Below are positions 1-11,767 of a DNA stretch of 64,000 nucleotides, piece after piece. Under the pieces are notes generated by a model. The model was not told the origin of the DNA, did no database searches, and was given only the letters and a program-made list of their open reading frames with translations. This stretch comes from Eupeodes corollae (lineage: Eukaryota > Arthropoda > Insecta > Diptera > Syrphidae). Location of the stretch: contig NC_079149.1 of NCBI RefSeq assembly GCF_945859685.1, positions 8,901,118 through 8,965,117 of the forward strand. Direction: 5' to 3'. How positions within the stretch are numbered: position 1 is the first letter of the stretch; every line of letters starts with the position of its first letter. The translations under genes were made by a program, and so were the position numbers.

Positions 1-1889
1 TTTATTGAAGAAGATGAAGATATGCGTACATTTCAAGCAAGGAGTATATAGACAAAATTAAATTTTCCACATCGAGAAGAATATATCCAATTTCAAGGAG
101 TGAAGGAGGCTCTCATTTTAAATGATGTTCATATCCGAAAAGAGCTCTCTTCTTCAGTCTTCATCACATCAACAACTTATATCATCGACATCAACATCAA
201 CATCATCGTCATCCTTGTTCTTCAACGAACACACATAATATCAACACAAAATTCACAATCAAACATCCCTACAAAATGATACAAGGATATATGGAAAATA
301 GTGAGATAGTGATATGATACAAACAACATCCTTCTGATTCTCGTCCTGACGATGCTGTGGCCATCGTATCGTATCTCTCTATCTTATATAATTTAACTAT
401 AGATGAAAATCCTGAAGTGTATAAGGTTGCCAATGCAACCAACAGTAATCGAATGGTAAATTGATTAAGAGCTGGCCTTCAAGTGGCAATATTCAATATT
501 ATCATCATTTCGTTTATATATTTCGGAAAGCTTTTCGGAGAAAGGGAATGATGATTTGGACTTTGGAGAGATATGATATCCGAGTGCACTTTACTCAAAT
601 AAACAAACGAACTTACCAGTTACCATTAACAACTCATCCATCCATTCAGGAAGAGGAAATTCAAGGAGGACACTTCTTCTCATCGCATCAGGCTCTTAAT
701 ATTAAGTTCTTCGAACACAAAAATGAAAACTTGAAAAAATATTATTTATGGTAGAAAATTCTTATTCCAATCTCGTGTTGCAGCGTTATCCTTTCTTCAT
801 CATGATTCAAGTTCATATTATACCAAGAGATATAAATTGAGTTGAAGTGCGTAGGATGATGATGATTTTGAAACGATTTCAATTTTCTTGATGAATATTG
901 CATGATCTCTCTACAAGTATAATATTATCATGTACCTACTCTCTTTTTTTGAAAACATTCGGTTTTGAAATGCAAATAGATACAGAGAAAGAGAGAGCTT
1001 ACCTGAAGGGATACCAATTATAAGTTGCATATAGACAAAACATAATAGTCTAATAGTATAGATAAGCCTCTTTAAATAAAGAACCAATCAACTAGAGAAT
1101 TCAAATCATTTTCAAGAGTACGAGTATACATTTATAGAAGGAACTTTATCAAAAAGTATTGTTGATTTCAAAAACTCAGACAAGTCTAAAGAGGTAGTAT
1201 AAATAATTAAGCATGATGTGAAAAATTGGGGAGTTTAAATCTGTTAAAATTGATTCAATTTCCAGAAATAGGAGTTCTTTTTAGTTCTATATGAAATTTA
1301 GAGTGTGAATCTGTCAAAATAATGACAGATCGACGGCCATCTTGTTATTAATTTCATTGCGTTTGCTTTTTTTGTGTTTTTATGAGTTTAAATCTGTCAA
1401 CATCGACCGTCATTTTGCCTGTCAAAAACTTTAGTATTTGTTTTTTTTCTGACTGTGGTTTTGAGTACCAAACTCTATTTGTCAAATAACAAGCATGTTT
1501 AATTTAGCACATGAAATCATTTTAATACAATTTTTCATTTTAATACAATTGTTCCACCAACCCAGAATATAAATTTATAGTGGGGTGGCTTTTTTCGTCT
1601 GCCGTGACGCCATACCAAATTGGTCCTCATTCAAAAAAAATTAAAACATATTTTATTTGTCAATTCCTATATTTTACGAAGAATGAATGGTATTACCTTT
1701 AAAATGATTTTAATCACCAAAAACACAATTTTAATAAAATCAAATTGATAGTTATTTATTATTTTTATTGTTATTTATAAAATGAAAACCTAAGAAAATA
1801 GTAGCAAAACTTGGTCATTATTATTCATTTTCAACTCGAATATTTTAACAACATAATGAAAGTTTTTGAAACCTATTTTACCGTGCGCG
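1..1889. other. Intergenic DNA, no supported gene
   Basis: This is AT-rich host sequence. The only open frame of note (461-754, plus, under 100 codons) begins at a non-ATG codon, has low-complexity composition and resembles no family I know. Around 1226-1430 the words gagtttaaatctgt and a short palindrome (ctgtca..tgacag, near 1316-1333) recur, which hints at an old non-autonomous repeat. I see no RNA gene or convincing promoter. Confidence 0.6.
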
Positions 1890-2071
1890 CTTTACAGATA
1901 ATAACGTAGAAAGATGCTGAAGGGAGTTTCAAAAAATTGAGTAGGTGGTTTTCTCGACGTTTCAAGGTCCCTAGTCGAAATAAAAGATTTTTAGAAAGAT
2001 GTCTGTGCGTGCATGTGTACGTACGTTCGTAAGCCCGTACGTTCGCGAACATTCAAAAACTTTGAATTTAG
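1890..2071. repeat. Left part of a dispersed repeat interrupted by Gypsy-1
   Basis: The stretch containing ggtccctag, tcgaaataaaagattttt and agaaagatgtc is shared with 20940-21000. It is followed by an alternating tg/cgtacg tract and then by acttgaaattta-like sequence matching 21500-21525. The same repeat resumes immediately after the retrotransposon at 6974, so this is the left flank of an insertion. The family also recurs at 20.9-22.05 kb. Confidence 0.75.
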
Positions 2072-2075
2072 GCTT

Positions 2076-2234
2076 TTTAGCAATATTCTATGAATAAAAC
2101 TCCGATTACTTTTAATTTATAAAATTTATTTATTACGATTAGTTCCCGACACGACTGCTCTACTAGAATGCTCAATCGAAACTGAACTCTTTTCGATCTT
2201 CTTTGCTTTCGTTCAGTCTTACAGTGTTGCCACA
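2076..2234 (-). repeat. Gypsy-1 3' LTR
   Basis: This 159-bp direct repeat is the same as 6811-6969 at every base I compared. In element orientation it is the downstream LTR. The pol reading frame runs through the polypurine-like tract (CAGGATGGCCG) and ends inside this LTR at 2219-2221. TSD gctt lies at 2072-2075. Confidence 0.92.
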
Positions 2235-5200
2235 ACTCGGCCATCCTGACCGTAATCGTCCCGATTACCATTTGCCTTAATAATGTTACATCTAAGCCAC
2301 GGTTTCATATTAGCCGCTTCCCAAGTACCCCGATAAGGAACCTGGCTAACCTGGAACCCATCTACGTCAGAGATCAAGTATCTATCATTGCCAATGTTCT
2401 TTTTTATTTGGTATGGACCCTTGAACTTGGGTGCAACCTTTTTTGATACCCCGGGGGTACTAATATAGTTCTTGACCATTACGTAATCGCCTATATTTTA
2501 CTTATGAGCCTTTTTACGATTTTCATCCGTTTTTCTCTTATTATATTCCTGCAGTCTTTTTTGTTTTCTTACAGCCCGTGACCTTAAATTGTATAAATCT
2601 CTACCCCCTTTCACATTTTCATTTAAATACTCGCTTACATAATCGATCACTTTCCCTCGCTGCCTTACCCCGAACAAAAGTTGGCTAGGCGTTGTACCTA
2701 TCCCGCGATGCAAAGTATTGTTCATTGAAAATTCAATCTGTGGCAAAATGTTGTCCAAGCTCGCCGCTGGATTACCACTACCTAGTTTCGCTATCATTGG
2801 TCCTAAGCTCCTATTTATCCTTTCAACTTGCCCGTTCGCTTGGGGCGATTAGGTCGCTATTTTTATATGTTGAACGTTATTCACCTCTAGGAATGCTTCA
2901 AAATCATTTGAAGTAAAGCTACTGCCCCTATCCGAGATCAACATTTTTGGACGGCTGTACATGTGAAAATATGTTTTCAATTGACTTATTACTTCTTTAG
3001 TATTGGTAGTGCGTGCCGAAAACAACTTTACAAATTTTGTAAATGCGTCCACTACCAATAGCACGTATTTCTTTTTTGAATTGCCTAAAGAAATCGGACC
3101 GTAATGGTCTATGTGGATGGTCTCGAACGGCAGCTCACCCTTGGGTATGTTGTGCAACATGCCTTCTCGCCTACCCTCTTTTGAAGAAAATGCTAAACAT
3201 TTCAAACAGTTTTCTATGTACATACCAATTTTCGTCTTGATCTCTGGAAACCAATACGTTTTCGTTATAGCTTCTAACACTTTATCGCGACCGATATGAC
3301 CAAGCTCGTCGTGGTATTTGCAAAGAACGCGATTTTCTATTTCAGATGGTACATAGAACAGTATACTATCTTTCACTTTTCTATATACTAGCCCGTTATG
3401 CATTTCATAAAATTTATTTTCCGAATTCTCTAATTGCTTACGAATACTACATATATCTTTATCCCTGTACTGGCAAATTGAAAGATTTTGTTCAAATGTA
3501 TTTTCCTCCAATACTAGTATATTTGTTGCACGACTCAGTGCGTCTACGTGTTGCATTTTATCCCCGTTTCTGTGTTCTAAAACATAGTCATAGTTTTGCA
3601 GTTGTAGGACCCATCGGGCGATCCGAGGATTTATATCCCTTTTATTCATAGTCAATGCTAATGAGTTACAGTCCGTGACAATTTTGAATTTAATGCCCTG
3701 TAGGTATATCCTAAATCGCTCTAATGCATATATGATTGCCAAAGTCTCTAGTTCGAAGCTATGAAACTTTGATTCGGCATCGGTTGTTCTCTTGGAAAAG
3801 TAAAATATGGGGTGGAACTTGCCATCGGACTTCCTCTGTAATAATATAGCTCCGAAACCAATAGCGCTTGCATCGCAATGCAGTTCGGTTTCGTCGCGGG
3901 GGTCATAGATAGATAAAATAGGTGCTTCAATAAGTTTCATTTTCAGAAATTGAAAACAATTCAATTCAGCCTCGCCAAACTTAAATTCCGTTGCTTTCTT
4001 TATTAAATTACAAAGCGGTTGAGCTATAATGGAAAAGTCCTTGACGAATCTACGAAAGTAGGAGCATAGCCCCAAAAAACTATGGACTGCTTTTACATTT
4101 TGTGGAACGGGAAAGTCAACTATAGCTCTCATCCCCCTATCGTCAGGACGTATGCCTTTACCGGATACCGTATAACCTAAATATTTAACCTCTGAATGCA
4201 TAAATTTACATTTATCTAGTCTTAGTTCAAGATTATTTTCAGCTAATCTACATAAAACTTCCCTCAAAACGGAGAAATGCTCTTCCTCGTTAGCTGTCGC
4301 GATCATAATATCATCCATGTAAACTGTCATTTTCCCTTCGTTTATTAGATCACTAAAAATTTTGTTTACGTATCTCTGAAACGTTGACGGGGCGTTCTTT
4401 AAGCCAAAAGGCATTCTTAAAAATTCATATTGACCCGTCGGTGTCACGAAGGATGTATACTTAACTGAGCTTTCATTCATGTGTACATGATAAAAAGCAC
4501 TTTTTAAATCTAAAAGAGTAAACAAATTTTTATTTGATAATCGATCTAGGAGGTCGTCAATTAACGGAAGAGGGTAGTTATCTCTCAATGTTACCTTGTT
4601 TAGAGAACGATAGTCGATGCAAAACCGTAACTCTCCCGATTTCTTTTTTACGAACACAACTGGAGAGGCGTATTCTGAATCACTCGGTCTTATAATTTGT
4701 TTTGCTAAAAGATCATCTATAATCTCATTTAATCTACCTCGCTCGAAATACGACAACCGCCTTGGGGTACAATGAAAGGGTTTCTCGCTATTCAAAGATA
4801 ATTTCATTTCGTAACTGACATTAGGCAATCGGCGACGCTCACGGTTTACATAACATGAATTAAATACATCAATTATTTTCTCTCTTACTTTATAACTCAA
4901 ATTTTGGTTTATATCTAAGTCTAAATTATCTTGCTCAATTTCCATCATATTAAATTCGAACTTTTCATTTCCCAAAATTTCATTGTTCTCATTATTCTGT
5001 TCTATGCTTAACTTAACGTTTATTTCTTTTAACTTGTCATTGTCTAAACTTTTCTCTTTTATTTTTTCCATTTTCTGTAAACTCATCTTTGATTTTAATA
5101 AAAAGTCTCTTCCTAATGCTACTGGGTATGCCATCGTCTCATCCGTTACAACAATCATTTCCAATAAAATACTTTCATTTTCAAACAAAACATTTATTTC

Positions 5201-5656
5201 AACTTTTCCAAAAACAATTAACTTAGTTTTATTAATACCAAAATAATTTAGTGTGTTACATTTTAATTCGATAAGTTCCGGTACAAACTTCCGGCGGATG
5301 AGGCTGATGGGACTACCCGTGTCAATTAAGCATTCTAATAAAAATACATTGTTAAAATTAATCATTTCAAATCGTAAATATAAATTTCTTACGAATTGGT
5401 TATCATCGTCATCGTCCACATGATGAACAACATGGTTCTTCTTTTTGTAGGCAGAGCATGCGGCCGCAAAATGTCCAAACTGTCCGCAAGCGTGACATGC
5501 TCCGATTTCTCTCTTCGGCTTTTTGCAATCTGAAGCAAGATGCCCCAGAGAATTGCAGTTGAAACAACGAATCTGTAATTTCTGCTCGCCTTCGTTTGAC
5601 GGACGCAGGCCTGCGTTAAAAGGCTTTGGTAAAGATATTCCAGAGAATGCTTCCAA
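2219..5656 (-). pseudogene. pol: Gypsy-1 pol (protease-RT-RNaseH-integrase), with stops
   Basis: In frame order this encodes two zinc knuckles (CFNCNSLGHLASDC and CHACGQFGHFAAAC), an aspartic protease with LIDTGS, reverse transcriptase with the YMDD box in VYMDDIMIA, RNase H beginning HCDASAIGFGA, a HHCC integrase finger (HDELGHIG..CLKC) and the DDE core (HIDHYGP, SDRGSSF, NGQVER). A GPY-type module (FKGPYQI) follows and no chromodomain is seen. Three TAA codons break one otherwise continuous frame: 5657-5659 between gag and pol, 2846-2848 just before the SPQANGQVER part of integrase, and 2498-2500. The reading beyond each stop is still recognisable, so this is a recent pseudogene. A host readthrough role is unlikely. 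Confidence 0.92.
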
Positions 5657-5659
5657 AAG

Positions 5660-6776
5660 TTAATTTCTGTTGACGAATCGGTGCATTTTCGCCTGTACAC
5701 GTAAATGATGATCTGGGATACCTTCAATTATGCAGTCTAAGAGTTCTTCTTCTGCTAACTCCATCTTGTTGGCCAGAATTAGTTTGTCATGGAAATAATT
5801 CTGGAATATTTCGCTAGACAGCCACTTTCGCGACTCAAACTTCCGACGAATTTCTAATTTGCTGGTCCGATTATCGAAAAGAGTTCTCATCTTCTCAAGC
5901 ATTGAGTCAATGGAAATTGTTGCAATGTCTGGCTTAGAATGCAACCATTGAAGAGCCTTTCCTTTTAATTTAGCTGCAATTAGAGCACGCATGTTATTAT
6001 TGTCCAAATTGTATGATGATTGAATGTTTTTTATTTGAGACTGCCAAAGTGAAAAGTTGTCTCCTTCTCCAGCATAGTCAGACAATAATTCTTTAACCAT
6101 GTTTATATTACTTATGTAGCACTCATTTGATGGTTCTTTCTTTTTTGCGCTAACCAAATCATTTTGCATTTCATTCTCTTTTTCTATATTCTTTTTGTCA
6201 CACTCTTTTTTCAATATTTCGTTTTGTTCACGTTGCTTGTAGTTCTTTTTTTAAATGCAAACACTCTTTCTCTCTCTTTTGTAGCTCATTTGAGAGTTTA
6301 TTTTCTTCTCCTTTTCTTTCATTCTTTAAGCACTCATTTTCAGTTCTCAGCAATTCGATTTCTTTCCGTTGTATGCAGATTTCTCTCTGCATCAGTTCTA
6401 TCTCCTTCTTCATAAAATTGTTTTGTTTGTTGTCGTTGTGTTTCTGGTCTGTGGTTGGCATTTTGTTATCTGCATCTTCAACATCATCATCGTCTTCTTG
6501 GTGTTGGTTTCCATCGTTTTCTTTGTCTTTCCCCTTCGTTTGAACAGATGCCTCTGGATCGTTGTCGCTTTCATTGTCTCCGTATGCAGCTGCAGCTGCT
6601 TCTATGTCTTTTGATGTTTCCGTTGTTTCGGGTGGGTTGGATCCACGCTCGTTAACGGGAACGGATTCCAAACGTAAAATGAGGGTTGCTTTGTTACCGT
6701 TTGTTTTTTGTCCAAGCGATTTTAACCACGATTTTAATTGCGCTGTGGATAACTCAGACAAATTATTATCGCTCAT
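5660..6776 (-). pseudogene. gag: Gypsy-1 gag, frameshifted
   Basis: The best start is the ATG at 6776 (MSDNN), because upstream codons run into the primer-binding site. The N-terminus (LSTAQLKSWLKSLG) resembles a SAP-like helix-extension-helix, as also seen in Gypsy-2 gag. It is followed by an acidic low-complexity stretch and a long Lys/Glu coiled coil. At about 6228-6232 a one-base difference shifts the frame. The capsid-like half then continues to the TAA at 5657-5659 and would otherwise run on into the zinc knuckles and pol. Gag and pol of the intact ancestor were therefore probably one frame, as in Gypsy-2. Confidence 0.85.
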
Positions 6777-6788
6777 AATGCCGAATAG

Positions 6789-6808
6789 GTTCGAATTCCA
6801 CTTCTGAA
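6789..6808 (-). promoter_or_regulatory. Gypsy-1 primer-binding site, tRNA-Leu-like
   Basis: Read on the minus strand directly after the 5' LTR, tcagaagtggaattcgaacc matches the complement of a tRNA-Leu acceptor/T-arm with one mismatch. It starts about five bases inside the tRNA 3' end rather than at CCA. The assignment rests on recalled tRNA sequence. Confidence 0.55.
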
Positions 6809-6810
6809 AT

Positions 6811-6969
6811 TTTAGCAATATTCTATGAATAAAACTCCGATTACTTTTAATTTATAAAATTTATTTATTACGATTAGTTCCCGACACGACTGCTCTACTA
6901 GAATGCTCAATCGAAACTGAACTCTTTTCGATCTTCTTTGCTTTCGTTCAGTCTTACAGTGTTGCCACA
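6811..6969 (-). repeat. Gypsy-1 5' LTR
   Basis: This direct repeat of 2076-2234 is the upstream LTR in element orientation and would hold the promoter. TSD gctt follows at 6970-6973. It is only 159 bp, which is short for Gypsy LTRs. Confidence 0.92.
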
Positions 6970-6973
6970 GCTT

Positions 6974-7545
6974 CAAACTTATTTTATCATATAATAAATA
7001 TCGGTTTAAACAATCTGAAAAATGTTGAGAAAAATCGAATTGACAGTTTTCTTACAAAAAATAAAAACCTAAAATAAGAATTAATAAAAGTTGGTAAAAA
7101 TTGATTTTCGACTCAAATATTTTTTTTCAAAACTTTGAGATATTGGCTTTAATTAACTGTTATTTTTCAAAAAATATTGTTGTTAACATTTGGTAAATTT
7201 TTTAAAAAATTCGAATTGACAGTATTTTTACAAAAAAAAAAAAAACCTAAAAAAGTGTATAAAGGATGGTAAAAATTTACTTTCGACTCAAATAGCTTTT
7301 CAAAAATTAAAAGTATTGACTTCAAACTTATTTTATTTCACAGAAAATATTGTTTTCGATATTCAGTAATTTTTATATAAAAATCCAACAGTCCGTTTTT
7401 TCATAAAAAATTAAATTTTCAAAAAATAGTTCGCAAATTTGGTAAAAATTGATACGAGTACATATAGACAAACTTTTAAGCAAGACAAATCGATAAGACG
7501 GGATGGGAAGTTATCAGTGTGGGTCGCGCATCCCAGCCTCTTTTT
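6974..7545. repeat. Dispersed repeat with ~174-bp tandem monomers (right part)
   Basis: This is the continuation of the repeat cut by Gypsy-1. The word gaattgacag recurs at 7037 and 7213, with a diverged form near 7382 (spacings 176 and about 169). Each is followed by an A-rich tract and a ttggtaaaa..gactcaaat segment. The end matches other copies: acgagtacatatagacaaac, then agtgtgggtcgcgcatcccagcc at 7517-7540. No coding potential is seen. Confidence 0.8.
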
Positions 7546-8099
7546 TTCTTAATTTGGCTCGTTTCAAAATGAGACAAAATATGTTTGTATTGCTCCAGTA
7601 ACCCCAATAGAACCGTTATTTAGTTTTTAAGTTTTCTCAGGAAAAAATCAACTGAGTTCAATATTTTGTTTTCTGAACTGTCTATTATACAGTCCGAAAA
7701 ATATTTGATGATGTCATTGTTTTTATTTTTGAATTTTGAAGAAATATTAAAACATTTTTTTTTCGAAATAAGATATCTTGAAAAGGGGTCCTCATTTTTT
7801 TAAATTAGAAGCAAAATGTATTTAAATAAGTTCTAAGCGACTGCATACCGCAAATATTTTTAAACTTAAATTTAAAAATTGTATCTATAAGAAATTAATT
7901 TAGAGAATAAAATAGCTCTAACGATTTTTAGAAATCTTTTTTTTTTTTCAAAATTAAGGTTTATTGAAGAGATCAAATATCTTTTAAATTTTTTAAAACA
8001 AACTCTTATGCGTTTACATTTTTAAATCATAAAATACAGTAAATATTTTTGAACAACGCAACTAAAATGTTACTGTATTAAATGGAGCCTAGAAGTAAA
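7546..8099. other. Intergenic AT-rich DNA
   Basis: No gene is seen. A stretch near 7840-7880 (gactgcataccgcaaatattttta) recurs at about 10260-10290 and, inverted, at about 51240-51275. The interval is therefore probably made of old repeat fragments. Confidence 0.6.
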
Positions 8100-9170
8100 T
8101 CTATCTTAATCCGAGATAATGATGTTCAGAAATGGTGGCAGGTTATCTAGTCAAGAAAATTGAGAAGTCTTACTTTCACCAAAGATGTAGTTCTTAAAGC
8201 ACATAGAAAAGAGAAACACTGCAGCCAAGAACAGCATAAACTTGACGTGGCAATGTTTTCTAGCAGAAAGAAATATCAGCTTAAAAACCCAATGGTAACT
8301 ATTTCAAGAGGTTTATAGAGCTATTCAAACATGAAGTAGTCAGATCTGGCTTTGGAATGTTTGAAGAAGGGGATAAACTTCAACGCTATTTTTTAAAACT
8401 AATTTTAAAATTGTCTACACTTCCTCCAAACAACTATTTGACAATGGAAACTGGGCGCAGGACGGACATTACTATACCCTTGATCTTCACCTCAGATATA
8501 CAAAAACAATATTTGAATACAGTGCAAAAATACTTTTGAGGAAAAAATTGTTCTGGTTAAAGGAATTGAACAATCTTGGATATTGTTTTGGACTGCGTTG
8601 GGATAAAAAATCTATTTCTCAAATTGATTGACTCCAAAAAGGCAATGATCTATAGCGGCTGTTGAAATCAGAGGGTCAACAAGAAAGCCTAAGAAGGGCA
8701 TTTGAGAGCATTACGCGCATCTACAAACATCTGGATCATTTAAGAGGACAGATTTACATTAACGATGGTTTCGAACTGAACAAGATTACCTGGATTTTTA
8801 AGGCAAGATGTGATTTAATGAAGCTTAATGGAAATGGATTTGGCCAAAATGAATCATCATTATATACTGTGTGCAACTTAAGGGAGGAAGAAAACATCCA
8901 TTAGGGTTTAAAGGAATTTAGGGTGGCCTTCCATGGGATAGTTTGGTTAACAGAAGCGGAAATAATCCTTGTGTTCAATGGAGAAAACACCTTACATTTT
9001 GAAGGACTTGCGAATTTAATAACTGTAGTTTTACCATACCGAAATGAACTATTGAAAGAATACAACCACTACAAAATTTTCTTAAAATTATCACCAAATT
9101 TTGAATTGAAACTAATAATTGTAATAATATGTAAACTCAACTATTTAACTTCGAAAGAAACTTAAAATCT
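8100..9170 (+). mobile_element. Decayed LINE 3' fragment
   Basis: Three short open pieces (8357-8539, 8662-8904, 8923-9165) lie in different frames of what looks like one eroded coding stretch. The middle piece ends CNLREEENIH, which resembles the first half of the C-terminal C-x2-3-C-x7-8-H-x4-C finger of I/Jockey-type non-LTR retrotransposons. Downstream text (VLPYRNELLKEYN) fits the tail of such a protein. No RT core is preserved. The assignment to a LINE is moderate; an unrelated transposon relic is possible. Confidence 0.45.
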
Positions 9171-9184
9171 TATTTGAAAATGTT

Positions 9185-10010
9185 AACTTTTAAATTACTT
9201 ACTTACTTAAGGTGGCGCTACAGTCCTGTGTCAACTAGGGCCTCAATTAACAAACTTCTCCATCTACCTCGGTCCCTAGCTAGATTTCTCCAGCTTTTCG
9301 CTACAAGTTGGGTGAGGTCACCTTCCACTTGTGCGCGCCACCTGATCTGCGGTCTTCCTCTACTGCGCTGTCCTGTGGGTGTGGATTCGAAGACTTTCCG
9401 GGCTAGAGTATTGGTTTCCATGCGCTCTACGTGATCCAGCCAGTCTACGTCACTGTACAGCCCGTACAGCTCGTCGTTCCATCTTCTCCTCCACTCCCCT
9501 TCGTTGCATACGGGACCGTAGATCACACGAAGAACGAAAGTGCTACCATTTTCATAGTCCATGCTTCTGCACCGTATAGCAGGACGGGGATGATAAGGGT
9601 CTTATATAGCAACACTTTGGTCCCTGGAGAGAGGACTTTAATACTCAATTGTTTTCTTAAAGTCCAAAGAAACAGCGGTTAGCAAGAGTTATTCTGCTTT
9701 TGTTTTCATTAACCGTTAAACCCATTTTTGCCCCCTCTGCCTCAATACTCAGAACAGCCCCATTGACAACAGGGTGAGTTCTTCAGATTTTGTAAATATC
9801 ATCAGCATATGCCAGTAATTGGACAGACTTTTGAAAGATAGTGCCTCTAGTGTTGACGTGTGAGCTCTGCACTATTCTTTCAAGCACGATGTTAAAAAAA
9901 TCACATGATAGCGCATCACCTTGTCTAAAACCTTTTTTTACATCGAAAGGTTCTGTTAAGTTGTTTCCAACCTTTATGGAGCAGCGTGAATTCTCCTTTT
10001 AAATATTATG
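9185..10010 (-). mobile_element. LINE fragment with RT YADD box and conserved C-terminus
   Basis: On the minus strand the upstream part reads FRQGDALS and then LLAYADDI, the RT palm motif with catalytic YADD. It continues through NENKS and LYKTLI.PVLLYGAEAW to an open frame (9218-9562) with VERMETN, RSRGRPQIRW and WRNLARDRGRWR. This is a tail I recognise from insect non-LTR elements. The 3' end is ..GGACTGTAGCGCCACC followed by an AAGT microsatellite, typical of a LINE tail. Stops and frameshifts occur near 9600-9780. Only the 3' third is present, the usual 5' truncation. Confidence 0.8.
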
Positions 10011-10137
10011 TTGGAAATAAAAAACATTTTACTACTACTTACTACTAATTGGTTTTGAACTCAAGTATTATAAAAACTACTAAATATTTTGTCTTCAAAT
10101 TTTTGTATCTCTGACTAAACTAACTGAAAGGCACGGG

Positions 10138-10185
10138 TGAGAAGGAATTTATAAGTGTGGGTCGCATCCCAGCCTCCTTATATCT
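10138..10185. repeat. End of the tgtgggtcgcatcccagcc repeat
   Basis: The sequence gaaggaatttataagtgtgg and then gtcgcatcccagcctcc matches the terminal part of the repeat at 7505-7545, and more loosely 57160-57185. The upstream sequence is diverged. It is a short relic of the same dispersed family. Confidence 0.6.
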
Positions 10186-10376
10186 TTTTTTTTAAATTTT
10201 GTACTATTAAAAATGGGTCAACCTTCTTTAATGAAATTTAAATGTTTTATTTTTAGTTATAACTGCATACCAAAAATATTTCTTAAACAAGTATTGAAAA
10301 GCGTATATATGTATAATTATTAAAACTAGTAAAAAATATTAATTAAAATTTAAGCGTATCTAAAATCGCTACTGTA

Positions 10377-10652
10377 TCAAATGAGTATATTAAAAGTTTC
10401 ATACAAGATATAATTAATAAAGTTGATAAAAAGTATCGGAGACAGGATAGCGCCCTTTGGTACACCATCATTTATTTTATTGTTTTCAGGTTTGATCAAA
10501 TTAAAAGAAGTAGGGACTATTCGAGGACGCTTTCTACAAAACGATGTACAGATTTGTTCCACTATTTTTAAAATACACCATGAGATTACCAGCGAGTCTA
10601 TTGATGCAAAAATCTTACTACTAATCAGCCTTAGGCCCTTGGAATATTGCAC
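10377..10652 (-). pseudogene. LINE reverse-transcriptase fragment
   Basis: About 90 codons remain open. GVPKGAILSPILFINFINYIL-like text is the RT motif usually written GVPQGS.LGP.LF..YINDL, diagnostic of Jockey/CR1-type non-LTR elements. No YxDD box or endonuclease remains. It is separated from the LINE fragment at 9185-10010 and reads as a different family. Position and strand alone cannot show whether they were once one insertion. Confidence 0.65.
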
Positions 10653-11767
10653 GACCTACTAATTAATCAGCATTTCCATGACTTTGGAAAAAAGGAACCA
10701 AAGTCGAATCCATCAATAATTCAAGGGGGGATCTGCCTTATTTGGGTTTCCGCTGAAGAAATACCGTTTTCCATTTACGTCTAGTAAAGATCAAGATGTC
10801 AGCGCTTAAGAACACCTCCTTCGAAGGATATCCTTCAAAAATAAAAATGCTAGACCGTAATGCATGTACTATTATTGCGACTGTGAATATGGCAACGGCA
10901 TTTCCAATCCATTAAACCCTACATTCCTATACTTTATAAAATCATAATTCCTGTTTAGCTAATTGAATGTCATAAAAACAAAAGTGTCCAAACCATAAGA
11001 GGAGGCTTCCTTGCATTTGCTATTTATTTAATATCAAAAGCTCATTCCTCATTATTATTAATATTTGTTATACTTCTCACATCGAAGTACCTTTACTATT
11101 TCTCTACCTTAATTGTTGACGTCTTAATGAATTTGTTATGAGGATATATAATTCAATTAGTAGGAATTCGTATATTTACGATTATTAATTGTGAGTTCTC
11201 TGAAGGATAACGCTTGCTTGTTGGTCGTCGTGTATTTCGTCCTTGTTTTGCCGTCGTCGTTGTTGAGGTTGTTGTAGTCTGAGGGAAATTAATGTGACTT
11301 GCAGTTCTTGTTTTGCAATTAACAATATTTCACTATGTACCTAAGTTACAAGTAAGTAACATTATTTTCCTTATTCCTGCCTCTTATAAATATCATAAAT
11401 AAACCTACAAAATATACATACATACCCAAATAAGGACGAAAAGACTAAGTAACGTTCGTCGTCGTACAGATACGCATGAGAGTGAGTAATGTTTTAATAA
11501 TAATGGGAAAAAGGATTTCGAAGCAGATTCAGCCAAGCAAAACGAGGTTCTGTTCCATATACGGAATAGTATATAATTTATTGCTTCATTCGACGAAGAG
11601 TAGAGAATCACTTTGTGTAATTTGAGGCACCATCAAGCTTCAACATCTCAACACACTCGACTTGTATAACCGATCAAGTGGGATATTTCATTTATTTTAG
11701 TAACATTTTTGTTGGTTAAAAATAAAAAAAAGGATATTTAAAGAAAAGTTCAGCCTCACAGGACTAT
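10653..11767. other. Intergenic, downstream of UGT-1
   Basis: I see no gene. A small palindrome, cgaaggatatccttc, lies near 10823-10838. Minus-strand AATAAA signals usable by UGT-1 lie at 11766-11771 (overlapping its stop codon) and near 11691-11696. Confidence 0.55.

Larger units (their letters stand above)
2076..6969 (-). mobile_element. Gypsy-1: LTR retrotransposon (Ty3/Gypsy), disabled
   Basis: The element is bounded by two 159-bp direct repeats and a 4-bp target duplication, gctt, at 2072-2075 and 6970-6973. In the coding direction the LTR opens TGTGGCAAC. The domain order on the minus strand is gag with zinc knuckles, protease, reverse transcriptase, RNase H and integrase, which is the Ty3/Gypsy order. 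The host repeat it entered exists as an uninterrupted paralogue near 21500-21560, which independently confirms both borders and the duplication. The LTRs look identical, yet the coding region has one frameshift and three in-frame stops, so this copy cannot act autonomously. Confidence 0.93.

Noticed and set aside
461..754. A 97-codon gene
   Set aside because: Non-ATG start, no family resemblance and no neighbouring signals.
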